A stretch of 64,000 bases of DNA, taken from Alviniconcha marisindica (lineage: Eukaryota; Mollusca; Gastropoda; Provannidae). This document shows, piece by piece, positions 52,800 through 64,000 of this stretch; position 1 is the first letter of the stretch; every line of letters begins with the position of its first letter. The position numbers and the translations under genes were made by a program. The stretch lies in the NCBI GenBank assembly GCA_018857735.1, contig JABMCL010001219.1, positions 62,001 to 126,000 of the forward strand. The letters run 5' to 3'. Under the pieces are notes generated by a model. That model did no database searches and was not told the DNA's origin. It saw nothing but the letters and a program-made list of their open reading frames with translations.

Positions 52800-53039
52800 G
52801 TGACTGATGGAGAACCCGAGACTGTAGTCTCAGCCAGCCTACAGAAAATAAAATTATTAAAAACCTACTTAAACATTTTTTTCATATTTTTTCATTAAAT
52901 CTGAAAGTAGTGGAGAAAAGAAAAAAGGAAGAATAAGCTCCTGTCCAGTAAACTTGTATATCAGAATACTCCCTTATAGTCAAACGGATATATGCCCTCA
53001 ACCAAAAGGCTCAGCTTGCTTATTATGTCAATGTTCACT

Positions 53040-53750
53040 TGCACATAGAGTAGACATGTTAGACCATTGCTCAAGGTACTTCACTGGCTGCCAGGATTAT
53101 TTATAAGATAGGCACTTTTGTTTTCTTTTTCTTTTTCTTTTTTATGGTACCCTGCCACCATACCTGTCATGTTTCTCTGTATACACTCCTCGCACACTCT
53201 GTTCCAGTTCAGAAGAAAAAACTATTTCTTGTGCAAGATGAAAAGTTAAGGGCTTTGGTTACCGGTCGTTCTCTGTTCAAGCTCCCGTTGGCTGGAACAA
53301 CTTTCCTGCTCACATTTGACACTGCAGTTCTCTCTCACAGTTTAAAACTTCTCTTAAAACTGTTCTCTTTACATCTGCCTACTCTAGCTCCCTTTCACAG
53401 GCATTGGATGCTGTACTTGATTTTGATTTTGCTGCTGATGTCTTCACTGTCTGACTGATGTGTAGCTTTTGTTTGTTTTGTTTTTGTTTTTTGGTGGGGG
53501 TGGGGTGGGGGGGGGGGGGGGGGGGGGGGGGGGGAGACTGGGAGAGAGAGGGGGAAGCAGGCGGTTGTGAGATTGTGTGTATGTGGGTGTGCCTGTTTGT
53601 GGATGGAGGGGAGGGATAGAGTGAGATATATAATGCATTATTAAATTAGGTTGTATATTGTTGTAATGTTTCATGTATAGCACTTTGAGCCTCATATGTG
53701 TATAATCACAGAGGGATTTGGTGCATTAGAAATGCATTTATTATTATTAT
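53040..53750 (+). pseudogene. L2-clade LINE 3' end
   Basis: Readable parts include PLLKVLHWLP, RRKNYFLCKM/LRALVTGRSLF and LPLAGTTFLLTF, with SLKLLLKLFSLHLPT. All are frame-shifted remnants of the L2 C-terminus. The UTR has TGCTGATGTCTTCACTG, a poly-G run (53500-53533) and the tail CATGTATAGCACTTTGAGCC. It then has GTGCATTAGAAATGCATTT and ends in (ATT)n at about 53738-53750. Confidence 0.8.
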
Positions 53751-53754
53751 TACA

Positions 53755-54430
53755 TAACACAGTTAAACTCCATGTAGACAGCCACCCACTCATTGTGCTT
53801 GACAAAGATGATGGAGAAAGGGATAGGGGAGGGAATGAGAGAGAGAGACTGTGGGAAAAGAGATCCAGTGAGGGTGACTGTTGGGTGACTAGGGAATTGA
53901 AAACAAATATGATTTCACCTTCCACTGAAGAGATGCAATGCCTGCTTCTGCAATTTGGAGTGTGTCTGCCTGTTCCAGGGGGTGGGTGCAGCATTAATGA
54001 CCTTGCACCTGAGTGCTTTTCACCAAATCCAGAGATGCTTAGTCTGCACTGGGAAGAGGAGTGGAGAGGATCAGATGGAATAATTGTATTGTGAAACAAG
54101 TTCCTGTAGATATTGTGGCACAGTTTAATGCGTGCATTGTTTGATCCATTTGAAAATGGGCAACCAGTGATGGGCAACCAGTGCAGAGACCATAGGACTG
54201 GGGTAATATGCTCTCAAGAATTCATTTTGGTCACAATCGAGCAGCAGCGTTCTGGGTCTTTTGTGGATGATTTTGCTGATTAGCCAAAAGGACTCAGAGA
54301 GTACTGTTGCATTAGTCCAGTCTAGAACTGATGAGAAACTGCAATCATTATTTTTCAGTAACTTGAAGTGATCATAGCAGGACCTGGTCACACTGCTGAT
54401 GTGGGCTGTTACATATCCAGGTTAGCGCCA
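53755..54430 (-). pseudogene. L2-clade LINE 3' end, tail-to-tail with the previous one
   Basis: Minus strand: SSVLDWTNATVLSESFW, RPRTLLLDCDQNEFLRAYYP and AHHWLPIFKWIK correspond to R-L-D-Y-C-N, the A-A-R-L-L region and L-H-W-L-P. Shifted frames to about 53760 give YLQELVSQYNYS and SSPLLFPVQTK. The element directly abuts the (ATT)n end of the plus-strand copy. Confidence 0.7.
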
Positions 54431-55785
54431 GTGACCATCCCGAAGTCTCTGCAGCAATAGGCGGTGGTCTGTCATCTTGAATGCTGCACTTAAGCTGAGC
54501 AGTACCAAGTTTCTACCATCTGCACTGCACAGAATATCATTTAGTATGTAGAGAACAGCTGTCTTGTTACATGTCCAGGTCAACAGGCAGACTAGAATCT
54601 ATCAAGAAGATTGTGCTTGGCAAGATGCTCTACTAGCTGAGCTGTAACACACTCCAGTGGCTTTCATATGTAACAGTATGGTTTGGCTCATTGTTGTGTC
54701 GCTGCACATGATTAGTTACTGACACCCTATACAACTCAGTGTGTGTTTTTTATCCAGTGTGTGACACCAACAGCTGCAAGAGTTGTAACTTTTTGTAAAC
54801 CTTTCACAAAGCCATGAGTCAGGAGACATAATTATTTACAATTATGTGATATTTACTGATTATCACTACATCATTTGTAATTATTGCAACATTGTAATTA
54901 TTGCTACATATTTTTGTATTTACTACATGTATTATCATTTGCACATCATTATAATGATTTCCTTTTACTCTACTAAGCCATTGGACACAGCACAAAAGGC
55001 ACATCACAATGATGTAGTATCACTGATGACGCATTCGCAAAGAGCTCCCAATGAATGTGTTTTTGTTTTCGTGTCTGCCCTTAGTGTCAAATGAGTCTCG
55101 ATTCACAGTAATTATTCACTGATTTCCAGCCACTGCAGCAGAATTCTGACAGGCTTTACAACTTCACAAAAGTTGCCCCTGGTTCATCTGGCAGTTTTTG
55201 ACTGACTGTTTAAACTTGTTAGATTGTTTCAAAAATTGTAGCATGCTACCCAAGGCCATTGCTAAAAAGGAAGAAATCTAATGTAAAAGAATATCTATAA
55301 CAGGCAGGAGATTGTGCAGTATCCAGGTGGTGCAAGATTGGCACAACTGGCTTATCACCTTATTGCCATTGTGCAAGCAAATCAGAAACAAACTTTATGG
55401 TTGAAAATGAAGTTGTGGATGCCAGAGTGCTTTTTCCAGTTAAATAACAGAACTGAGCAACGGTGAAGAATTTGGAAAAATTAGACTGAAGAGTATTGTC
55501 GGATTTGAGAGGGACAGAGATCCAATTGTCAAAGTTCATGTGTTTCATGTGCCTGTTTTTCAGAGATCATAGTTTGGAGCTGACAAACATGCACATGAAT
55601 GCACAGTAATGACCATTAACAAAATTACGATGATGTCGGTTTACAGTGTGAGCAAGTGCTCTTTGTACGTTTTTACAATAATAATCAGATCCACGCAATT
55701 TCATTACTGTAGTGTTAGTAACCCAGGAACCAGAGCAGATGACGCTTTTGTTTTGAAGCACGGTGTATAGCGTAACGCCACATGG
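54431..55785. other. No gene recognised
   Basis: 54431-54680 may extend the preceding LINE in reverse orientation. The remainder shows nothing recognisable. Confidence 0.4.
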
Positions 55786-55789
55786 CCTT

Positions 55790-56703
55790 CACACAGCCGA
55801 CCAGCAATAGCCGCTGGTGCGCGCCAGTTTCAAATCTGTTTTCTCCCTAGCCATTGTCTGCATGGCGCGTTCTCTGGTTAGTACTAGTGAATAGTAGTGA
55901 ATCGTTGTTTTGACTCGATTAAAGTAATTCTGTGTTGATCAATGCTTTGTCGTATAGTATTTTGCTTAGCTGACTTCATGTTTAGTGTGTATTTTGGGTT
56001 GAAATTAACTTATTAAGTATTGTGTACTGTAGAAGCTAAGTTGTATTCATAGTCTACTTGATATCACTATCAGCACTGCTGCGACTAAGCCGGGTAACGC
56101 GCCCCAGGCAAAAGTTCGCACCAATTATTTTAATGCTGGTCTTTGAGTGTGTCTTGCTTCTCTTACAGAGCGTTGTATTTAATTGTTATGTACCATTTTA
56201 ACCGTGGGAGCGTGCACTTTATTCTGATATAAGTTTTAATAACATTAATATTTTGTACATTGTGTTAGCTGTGATTTAGTTGTACGAATCTGTTTATAGA
56301 CAGGTGCAAGCCACGCTTCCCACTCTTGCTGTAAATAAAATAAGTCATGTGTGTACATTTTGTTTATACGGTTTAAAAGATTGTAACTGTAGCTTTCATT
56401 TCATGTTTTTCATGCTTTAATTAGTTTAGTTATTGTTGAGGAAACTGTATTTGTGCAGGCCAAGGAAACACAATTATCAGCCATTTTGTGGTCCAGAGGG
56501 CCGATTTGATTGTAGCAATAGCGTGTGTTCCTTGCGGCCCGCGTTTCTCTTATCTATGCGTGCACGTGAGGTTTTTGGGGGGTGCTGAAAATTGTCTGCG
56601 GCTGTAGCAATAAAACCTGATTGCTGCTGTACACCTGCTGTGGTCTCCATTTTTACTGACTCCGCTGCCTGTGTCCTGTCCTTCTATGCTCCACCACGCC
56701 ATT
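55790..56703 (+). repeat. Probable solo LTR (family L), copy 1
   Basis: The right ~450 bp is repeated in inverse orientation at 63545-64000 at roughly 85-90 percent by eye. Shared words include TTGTGGTCCAGAGGGCCGAT, TTGATTGTAGCAATAGC, GTGGTCTCCATTTTTACTGA and CTGCCTGTGTCCTGTCCT. AATAAA signals occur at about 56335 and 56609, the latter close to the right end as in many LTRs. The copy ends in ATTACA. The left border is undetermined, no primer binding site follows, and no target duplication was found. Confidence 0.5.
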
Positions 56704-58839
56704 ACAATGGAAAGTTACCATTGTGGTTGCAAGATACTTAATAATTATTCTGTTTGATGCTAGTAAGTTGTTGGAACCGAGCATCCAAAAACATTTTAGT
56801 CTACTAATTATGTAGCAATATTTGCTAGTTATGTAGTCTTGTACAGATAATTACAATTTTGTGCTTTTGGTGGAAGTATGTTATTAAATCTGTGAGTCAA
56901 AAGCACACATTTACAATTATGTTGTGATAATATTAATATATATATATATGTATATATGTGTGTGTGTGTGTATGTACAATTATGTAGTGAAAAAAGAAAA
57001 TTGAAACAAGGATGACTGCTAGCATTCTAAAATAAATAAAGAAGGGGAGCGATGCAGGAGGTCCCTGAAAATTAGCACATTTTGTATTGTCATATTGAAT
57101 TGGCATTCCTTTTAACCATTTATGTGTTTGGTTTGGATCTTATGTATTGATAATTTACAACTATGTGAACGAATTACAATTACGCACTTTCGATGCTGGA
57201 AAGCCACTACATACACTGCCCTCACCCTTTCCACCCCCTCCTCACCCTCTGCACCTCCTCATCACCCTCTCCACTCCCAGTTGTGAAGTTGTAGCATGCG
57301 CCTTTTGTGTGTGGGAAGCAACAGGGAAGTATTTGCCAGTGATTTTGGGGGCACTAAAGATTCGACAGCACTGGGAACCAGTGCAAACATCCGCCCCACA
57401 CAGCTGATGGGGCGCCCTGTGGATGCGGCCTATCCCACTTGGTCGGTAGCCAGTCTGTCTTCTCACTCACTTTGCTGGCAGTGTGCTCATGCACAGAGTA
57501 GGGCTTGCAACAACTTGTAAGAAATGAAATCAGTTAGGTGGAAATACTGCTTGAAACATTCAAACAACGATCATCTTCTCATCTGACCTGAAGGTCATGA
57601 CTGTCATCATGCTGTTACTTTCATTTGAGACATTCTCAAAGCAGAACCGAACCAATGATGCAAGCTGGCCTGAAATCATTGAAAATGTGCAAATAATTTA
57701 ACCTGCATGTGTCATTTGTGATTTGGTTGTTCTGTCAATATTTATTTGTACAAACATACTTTTTTTGCTTTGAATTTGAGCTCCTCAGAAATCAGCCGTG
57801 ACGGTTTGGGGAACCAAAATTCAAAAACAAACAGGTTGGCTCTTGATGTATTTGATGCTTTTGCTACACATACTGGCCTTGTTTATGATGCCGCGGCAAT
57901 GTGTGTATTTTTATTTCATTTTTATTGATTGAGCCCATTATGTTTCTTTGGTTCCCATTTAACCTCCAAAACTGGTGACTTTGTGTTGACTTTGAGTTTT
58001 AATGGAAGAAGAACATGGACGCACAATTTTTAATTTTTTCATGAATGTTATCTTCCATAATTTTCCTTCCTTCCTCCTCCTTAGCGCATACATATGTAAC
58101 AGCTTCTTTACAGCTATTTTTCTTTTCTTCATGATGTTGAGGGTATTGTTCAGACATCTCTTTGGGGTGCCTTTTTTTATTATCTGAAAGAGATTAAATG
58201 TTTTGGAAAATTACAAGGTTTTGTTGCTTTTTTATTTGTCTGTGGTTTTTAATTGACAATGTGCTATTTGAAACATGCAGAATATACGTTTAGCCTGTAT
58301 TATGGTCTGACAAAATGTGTTTTGCCCTCATATAACCACGAGGGTAGACTTGTCACTTGGCATTAAAAGTCAGTTATCTGTCCATCCACAGTGCATGTAT
58401 CACATTTGTAAAGTAGACCCTGTGTGGTTGATGGGACATTAAAATCTAAGCACTAACTAACTGGTATCTGGTATCAGTGAATTAGATGGAATAGTCAATG
58501 ATACCTGCCTGTCCTAGCCTTATGTGCTGTTTTAAAATTGGTAATATTGAAAGAACTAACTCTTTGAAAAAATGTGTGTGATGTTTGTGTATGTAGGTAT
58601 GTTTTGTTTTATGTTTGCATAGGAACTGGTTTTGTGGATTGACTTGAAAAAAGGTTTATATGTGATAAGAATTTTGAAATGTGAATTTGCTTATGACAGA
58701 GTCTGATTATCGTAAGTGACCCTGTGTGGTTGACAGGGCATTAAAATCCAGTTACCTATTCATACTTGCTTATTGCTACCTCATGCTTGAGTACCATGTG
58801 CCTTTACTCTGTGATCCAACACTGCTTTCACTATTTCAG
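56704..58839. other. No gene recognised
   Basis: A (TA)n(TG)n tract lies at 56936-56972. Fragments of the short repeat GTGTGGTTGA(C/T)(A/G)GG(G/A)CATTAAAATC lie at about 58424 and 58725. Confidence 0.5.
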
Positions 58840-59090
58840 GAACTGCCGGTGGACACAAGATTCACAGGAGATGTCTGATGAAACTGGCCTTCACTCATGT
58901 TCGTGCACAGAGGCCCTCAGCTGATTTTGTTGCCAAGCTGCCTCTCTACAACTCTGTAAGAAGTGAGGATCATCTTCACAATGGGCTGGACAGTCTAAAG
59001 TGGACATCATTAACACCGGTTTCAACTTTTGCAACTGCCCAAATGCTATGTCTGCAAAACAGCAGGAAGACAAATACTGGTTTGTATTGA
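58840..59090 (+). CDS. Possible terminal coding exon, unknown protein
   Basis: CACTATTTCAG at 58829-58839 is a reasonable splice acceptor. The frame entering in phase two reads TAGGHKIHRRCLMKLAFTHV, then RAQRPSADFVAKLPLYNSVR, SEDHLHNGLDSLKW and ends QNSRKTNTGLY at the stop. Composition is protein-like and less AT-rich than the surroundings, but no family is recognised. The following 500 bp is a degenerate tandem array that would form the 3' UTR. It could also be chance. Confidence 0.25.
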
Positions 59091-59194
59091 TGGGTGGATT
59101 TGAAGAGCGTCAGTGAACTGCTGCTGGCGCAGATGAATTGAGTGTTCATAAGTGATTTGTGGCTTAGTTGGCTTGAAGACAGTTTTGGTGACAT

Positions 59195-59660
59195 ATCGCT
59201 TGAGTTTCTTTAGACGACAGCAGTGATTTATCCAGAGACTGGCTTGGGGAGAGCTTCAGTGGTTTATCTTGTGAATAACTTTAGGACAGCCGTAGGGGTT
59301 TATCCTCTGAGTAGCTTGAGGGCAGCTTCAGTTATATATCCTGTGGCTAGCTTGTGACGTATCCTGTGAGTAGCTTGAGAATAACTGTTGTGTTTCATCC
59401 CATGTGTAGCCTGTGGATAGCTTCAGTGATTTATTCCTTGAGTGGGTTGTGATGTTTCATGTGAGTAGCTTGAGGATGGCTGTAGTGATTTATATCCTGT
59501 AACTCCTGATTTATCACGTGAATAGCTTGTGGACAGCTTCAGTGATTTATTCTACTGTGAGTAGCTTGTGATTTATCCTATGAGTGGCATGAGGACAGCT
59601 TGTGAGTAACTTGTGGACAGTTGCAGTGATTTATGCTGTGAGTAGCATGAGGAGGACTAA
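59195..59660. repeat. Degenerate ~37-45 bp minisatellite
   Basis: About ten diverged units built from GTGAGTAGCTTG(A/T)GGACAGC, TTCAGTGATTTAT(C/T)CTG. Unit length varies and the copies are well diverged. Confidence 0.8.
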
Positions 59661-60410
59661 AGTGACCAGCATTGAGAGCAGCCTCAGCGAGGGTGATGTG
59701 ATCTGCAGAAAACATTGAAGACACTTTGTTGTAATGAGTGGCTTATTATGCATGCAGCCTCAGTTGACAGATGTCTGAAAGTAATGGCATCTTCAGGACC
59801 ATTGTGTGCATGTCATGTTAGATAACCTGGAGTGGGATTCTTCCTGCCCTGGTGAATCTCTGTTATGTCACCTGAATCAGATTGCTTCGCGTCCTCCTTT
59901 TATCAGAACTGAAGTGTCTCATTTACTGCATTTAAAGTTCAGGTTTTGAATCTGGTTTCATTTGGGATTGACTCTGTTTACTGAGCATTATATCTGGATG
60001 TCTGATTTTCATGCAGAATAACATTAACAGTCAGCATTCATGTGTCTGAAAATAACTTTGAAATCCAAGAAAAATGTACCAGTTGGAGCATGGAGCATAT
60101 GATATGTTTTGTGCTAGAATTCAAGTTCGTTTTTACTGGGGTTAAATGTCTGATTTGAAGAATCAAATGGAGTGTTTTCTCTCAGCTGTATAAAGAGTAA
60201 GCAAACAGTGATGGTCATAATCTTCTCAAAAGCAACCAAGTATTAGTCTTGCAACTGGTTTTATATATAGGAGAGAACTGTGGTATGCAACGAAATTTTG
60301 TTTCCTTATTCCTACATCTATTCTAAGAAGGAATGGCACAGCCCAGTTTGTCCACACAAGACTGATACCCTGACTGTCACAATTCCCTTCATACGATCTT
60401 CATCCTACAG
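59661..60410. other. No gene recognised
   Basis: No motifs beyond the acceptor at its right end. Confidence 0.5.
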
Positions 60411-60602
60411 CGTAACAGCTGCTACAATTGTCAAATACTCAACTGCAAACCAGTGATTGTGATATTGACAACCATCATCATGAAGACTTTGACACGCTAC
60501 GTGATGGCAGCAGCTGGGTTGGTGACATTCCTGGTGGCAGTGAAAGTTTTGATCATGATCCCCCCTGAAGATGTTGACCTCAACAGCCAACGTCACAACA
60601 AG
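60411..60602 (+). CDS. Candidate first coding exon of a type II membrane protein
   Basis: An acceptor-like CATCCTACAG ends at 60410. An ATG at 60480-60482 opens a 41-codon frame that runs to AACAAG|GTCTGT, a possible donor. The peptide starts MKTLTRYVMAAAGLVTFLVA, then VKVLIMIPPEDVDLNSQRHN. That is a short basic N-terminus, a hydrophobic span at about residues 8-27 and a polar stem. This is the layout of Golgi glycosyltransferases and sulfotransferases (signal-anchor). The enzyme type cannot be told from this exon. Later exons would lie beyond 60602; none was recognised up to 64000. Confidence 0.4.
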
Positions 60603-62190
60603 GTCTGTCTGTCTTGGTCTGTTTGTTTCTGTCTGTCTCCCTTGTGATCTCTCTTTCCCTGTTCCCCATTCCCTTAGTGCAGTAGCATGGATGTGTATGG
60701 TAAATCCCCTCCGCTGAAAACTTGCAGGTATCAAAGATTCCCTCTTTGTCTTCAACCTTCAAATTCTCAGGTTAAGCTGACATTAATGACACAAATTTGG
60801 CTTTTTATGTGTGTCATGCAGTATATACAAGAAACAACTTGAAACAAGAACAAACAAACAAATAGAATTTAGAGAGAGAGATACAGTAGTTTTCAGGTAT
60901 CCAACCAGTCCAGTTACCATAGTGGTCCCCATTTCTAGCTTCAGTCATGCCAGTTCATACAGTGTTATTGAGCATCCATTTTTCTTCAGTCATTATTGTG
61001 TCATGACCAGACTTTTGCATGTGATTTGATAAATAGTTTTTTGCCCAGGGCATTAAATTTGAGCTAATTCTCTCGCTTTCTCTCCCTCTCTCATCAACCA
61101 TACCCTCACGAATCCCACCCACTTAACCCTTACGGAAGCAGTCCACTCTGACATTCCACCTGTGCCAGTCAACCTGAACCATTCATGGTGTCGCATACTA
61201 TCCATGGCCACAGCTAGACAACATGATACTCTCCTCAGCATGATACTCTCCTCAGATAGCAGTCAGTGGACATTAAACCGCTCTCCACCCCAAGATTTCA
61301 TCTATACAGTACTGGGTGGATGGCATCTTTGATAAAGTGTATTACCTGATTTTTTCAGAGCCAGCTGCCTAACAGTAACATCTGCCTAACATGTGTAATT
61401 GATACTTGTTTTTTAATTTTGTTGTTTCAGTTTCTCTTCTTTTTCTTTTTTTTTGGTTTTGTGTGTGTGTGTGTTGCTTTATTTTTTTTAAAAGACCACT
61501 TACTGGCTTACATAAATAAATGTATCTACTGTGTGAAGTAATGCCACTGAGGTTCACCTGAAAAAAACACAAAAAAACTCAGCTCTCTCTCTCCACATGA
61601 GCAGAAAAGCTGTATGTCAGTGATGGCAAAACTTCAAAAACTATTATCTTCCTTTGAAGAAACAATATCTGTACAACACAGCTGTGCTTATGTTTAAAGT
61701 GCATATATATCGGCTTGGCATCTCAATATGTACAAGACCTCATTAACTGTTCAACATGAGTATTTTTTTTTTAAATTTTAAATTGTGCCTTACTTATACT
61801 GGCATATATTTATAAGTTTTGCGTTCTCTTGGTCACCTGTGTGGAATTCGTCCTCTGAAAATGAAAACGTACAAGTCCGTGTGGTTTGTTACAAGGCAAA
61901 CCTGCACAAGACTCCAGATGACGAAAACAAGCATAACAACCAGGAAAAACAAGAAAAGCACCAAGTAGCAGCTGTAGCAACAACAACAGCAACAGAACTG
62001 GTCCATTTTAGTTACAGCTGGCATTTTGTGATCCTCCATAATGCATGTACTACAACAGTGTTTTTCTGTGACTGTGATTAACTGTGACTTGGAAGTGGCA
62101 TGTTGTAATGTGCATGGTTCAGAGTCAGGTGTGCAGGTTGCTGGCACCCCCACCTGTGCAAAACTGCAAAACTGTATTGCATGTCACTTT
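60603..62190. other. No gene recognised
   Basis: Intron-like AT-rich sequence with a duplicated ATGATACTCTCCTCAG (about 61221-61253). Confidence 0.5.
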
Positions 62191-62194
62191 GTCA

Positions 62195-62330
62195 GCAGTG
62201 TGTGTGTGTGTGAATGAGTGAGTGTGCGTGTGTGCATGTGTTTGAGTGTGTGTGTGTGTCTGTGTGTGTGCGCGTGCATTTGCATGCACATGTGCACCTG
62301 TGTGTGTATAGTGTTTGAGTGTGTGTGTGT
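62195..62330. repeat. (TG)n microsatellite
   Basis: Interrupted TG array. Confidence 0.9.
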
Positions 62331-62744
62331 ACGCATGCATACGATAGTTTACATTGCAAGAATAAGATTGTTACATTAACTTTTATCAGTGGCTAATTGT
62401 ACTATTGTGTCTGTTTATAAGGGCACTGTAATGAATGGAATGTCACCAAGACAAATTCCTGTGCACATTGTAATGTCACTGGGAAGTAAATATACTTCTA
62501 ATTTTGTACTTTACTTGATCATTCTTGTATAGTGTTATTTTCTGCTCTCGGGCAGACTCAGTGTTCTCTTGTGAATGAGTAACAGTAACCTTTTAAAGCA
62601 CATTTTGAATACCTACCAGTACGGTGTATTATTATTATTTTTATATAGCGCTATTCTCTGCTCTCGAACAGACTCACTGCACTCATGTCACATGTAATAC
62701 TGAACAAGTGACTGTATCCTTTTTATAGAAAGTATTTTTAATAT

Positions 62745-63110
62745 CCACTAACAGCACTATTTGTCTGTTGCATGGCTGGTGCCATGTGAAACTGCTGCCA
62801 TCTTGGCACAAGTTCTGTGTACATCATTCAACCATGCACCAATTTACAGCATCACTTCACTCAAAGGCACATATACATAGGTAGGGTGCATGCATGCTTA
62901 ACTGTGACCTGCCACCTGGACTTTTGACAGAATGACTGGGATCTTTTATGTGCTACTGCAGTAACACAGGGGTAGAATGGATACCAAAATAAGAGTTAGC
63001 ACAGAAAATTGACCATGGAGAAGAACATTCTCCCACCACTTCTGCAGGGACTCAAACCTGGGACCTTTCGATCATGAGTCCGATGTTCTAACCATTGAGC
63101 TGTCCCCACT
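62745..63110 (-). mobile_element. tRNA-derived SINE, family S2, copy 2 (reverse)
   Basis: On the minus strand the head reads GACAGCTCAATGGTTAGAAC (A box) and CCCAGGTTTGAGTCCCTGCA (B box), with GACTCATGATCGAAAGGTC as the anticodon-arm region. The body is shared with 8200-8660. Upstream (62630-62745) the words TATAGCGCTATTCTCTGCTC and GACTCACTGCACTCATG continue the similarity to 8130-8200 and may be the 3' tail of the same element. Confidence 0.75.
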
Positions 63111-63114
63111 TCCT

Positions 63115-63215
63115 GGTTGTTACATGCCACATAAAGCTGCTGCTGTCTTGGCACACAATCTGTGTACACCACACATACATACACCAGTTTATGGTGTCAC
63201 TTTGCTCGATGCCAC
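63115..63215 (-). mobile_element. SINE S2 partial second copy
   Basis: GCTGCTGCTGTCTTGGCACA, CTGTGTACACCACA and CACCAGTTTATGGTGTCAC repeat the body segment of the neighbouring copy. This gives a partial tandem of the element. Confidence 0.65.
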
Positions 63216-63544
63216 ATTAACAAATTAAACAATGTTCAGGTGAAGTTTGGGTATAATTATTGCATGTTTGTAAATGTTTTGTGGCTGTACATTTACCATC
63301 CCTGTTTTCTTTAAAGGTAAATACACAGCTTGTGCAAGCAGTATTTTGTTTTTTCCTCTCTTTTTATTTCCCCTTTTTTGTTTGTTTTTGCCCTTCTTCT
63401 TTTTATTGGTCTGTGAGCTATTGTGTTATTTGACTGGTTCCCTTGTTGTTGTTGTTGTTGTTGATGCTTTGTGTGTCAGATCTATATTTAATGTTCTTAA
63501 TTCCATTATCAGTAATTTTGATACATGTGTAATAGAGTGTAGTG

Positions 63545-64000
63545 GTAGGACAGGACACAGGCAGCAGAGTCAGTAAAAATGGAGACCACAGCAGGCATAC
63601 AGCGGCAATCGGGTTTTATTGTACAGCAGCAGACAATTTCCAGCACACCCCAAATCCGCACTCACACGCAGTATAAGAGAATGGCGCGGGCCGCAAGGAA
63701 CACATGCTATTGCTACAATCAAATCGGCCCTCTGGACCACAAAATGGCCAACAATTGTGTTTCCTTGGCCCGCACAAAAACAGTTTTCTCTGAAATAGCT
63801 AAACTAATTAAATCATGAAAAACATCAAATAAAAGCTACAGATACAATCTTTTAAACAGTATAAACAAAATGTACACACATGACTTATTTTATTTACAAC
63901 AAGAGTGGGAAGCGTGGCTTGCGCCTGTCTATAAACAGATTCAGACAACTAAATCACAACTAACACAATGTACAAAATATACCTGTCAATAAAAAACTTC
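63545..64000 (-). repeat. Probable LTR (family L), copy 2, cut by the window end
   Basis: Reverse complement of about 56250-56703. Because the element reads leftward, this could be the 3' LTR of an element whose body lies beyond 64000. Confidence 0.5.

Larger units (their letters stand above)
51616..52911 (-). mobile_element. Kolobok-like DNA element copy C (right end truncated)
   Basis: TTAA at 51612-51615 precedes AGGACAAGTCCAAGGTTTGG. Co-linear with copy A in reverse orientation through the shared core (for example GATCATGTACCAGTCAG, CTGATCCATGACAGAACTTC, TTTCGGTCAACGCAAGTTGT). Homology stops near 52911, about 75 bp before the expected second terminus, where GAAAAG-rich sequence begins. 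Confidence 0.7.

Noticed and set aside
53696..54094. 132-codon plus-strand frame
   Set aside because: Antisense to a minus-strand L2 remnant; composition follows the LINE and GA-rich sequence.
56703..63545. Polinton-like or other giant DNA element bounded by the inverted LTR-like repeats
   Set aside because: No polymerase B, integrase or capsid reading was seen between them, and the repeat has polyadenylation signals as expected of an LTR.

Overview
This 64 kb window is animal nuclear DNA, most likely from a marine mollusc (probably a gastropod). That is inferred from the mix of repeats: L2, CR1/Rex1-like and Jockey-like LINE remnants, tRNA-derived SINEs, hAT-, Kolobok- and piggyBac-like DNA elements, a Gypsy LTR retrotransposon, and very many CA/TG, TA, CT, poly-C and poly-G tracts. 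There are no operons, ribosome binding sites or long intact genes. Nearly every long open frame is either a low-complexity artefact or a decayed transposon protein. The window looks intronic or intergenic, with only a few possible host exons: a CpG-rich first-exon candidate near 7209-7619, an isolated membrane-segment-like piece at 4330-4443, a possible terminal exon at 58840-59090, and an exon for a type II membrane-protein N-terminus at 60411-60602.

Layout. 1-9 kb: simple-sequence arrays, two copies of a ~165 bp dispersed repeat, the CpG-rich exon candidate, and a tRNA-SINE on the minus strand. 9-15 kb: sparse sequence, a Jockey-type LINE ORF1, one copy of a dispersed repeat found again at 46 kb, a full tRNA-SINE and an L2 3' end. 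15-19 kb: an L2 LINE split by a hAT element with a decayed ZNF862-like transposase. 19-28.6 kb: a nest. A minus-strand CR1/Rex1-like LINE appears to contain a Gypsy element (LTRs, PBS and PPT recognisable). That Gypsy carries an L2 LINE inside its 3' LTR and a Kolobok-like element at the end of pol. 28.6-35 kb: an internally deleted L2 LINE, two adjacent inverted-repeat elements (one made of tandem 14-bp palindromes) and another L2 3' end. 35-41 kb: minisatellites and microsatellites, including a higher-order minisatellite. 41.6-43.8 kb: a second Kolobok-like element with a different core. 44-49 kb: a reverse SINE copy, a ~150 bp satellite carrying TCAAGGTCA-type sites, and a 43-bp G-rich minisatellite. 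49-55 kb: LINE fragments, a long palindrome and a third Kolobok-like copy. 55-64 kb: an LTR-like repeat repeated in inverse orientation at the window end, the two candidate host exons and SINE copies.

The most unusual item is the Kolobok-like family (21695-23005, 41650-43806, 51616-52911). Two copies are bounded by TTAA on both sides and share 5'-AGGA(C/A)AAGTCCAAGG termini. All three carry a THAP zinc-finger exon at one end, reading inward. Two of them carry at the opposite end, also reading inward, a short exon resembling the start of the P2X7-type cytoplasmic domain proteins. This suggests a mobile element with two convergent genes, here present only as internally deleted derivatives.
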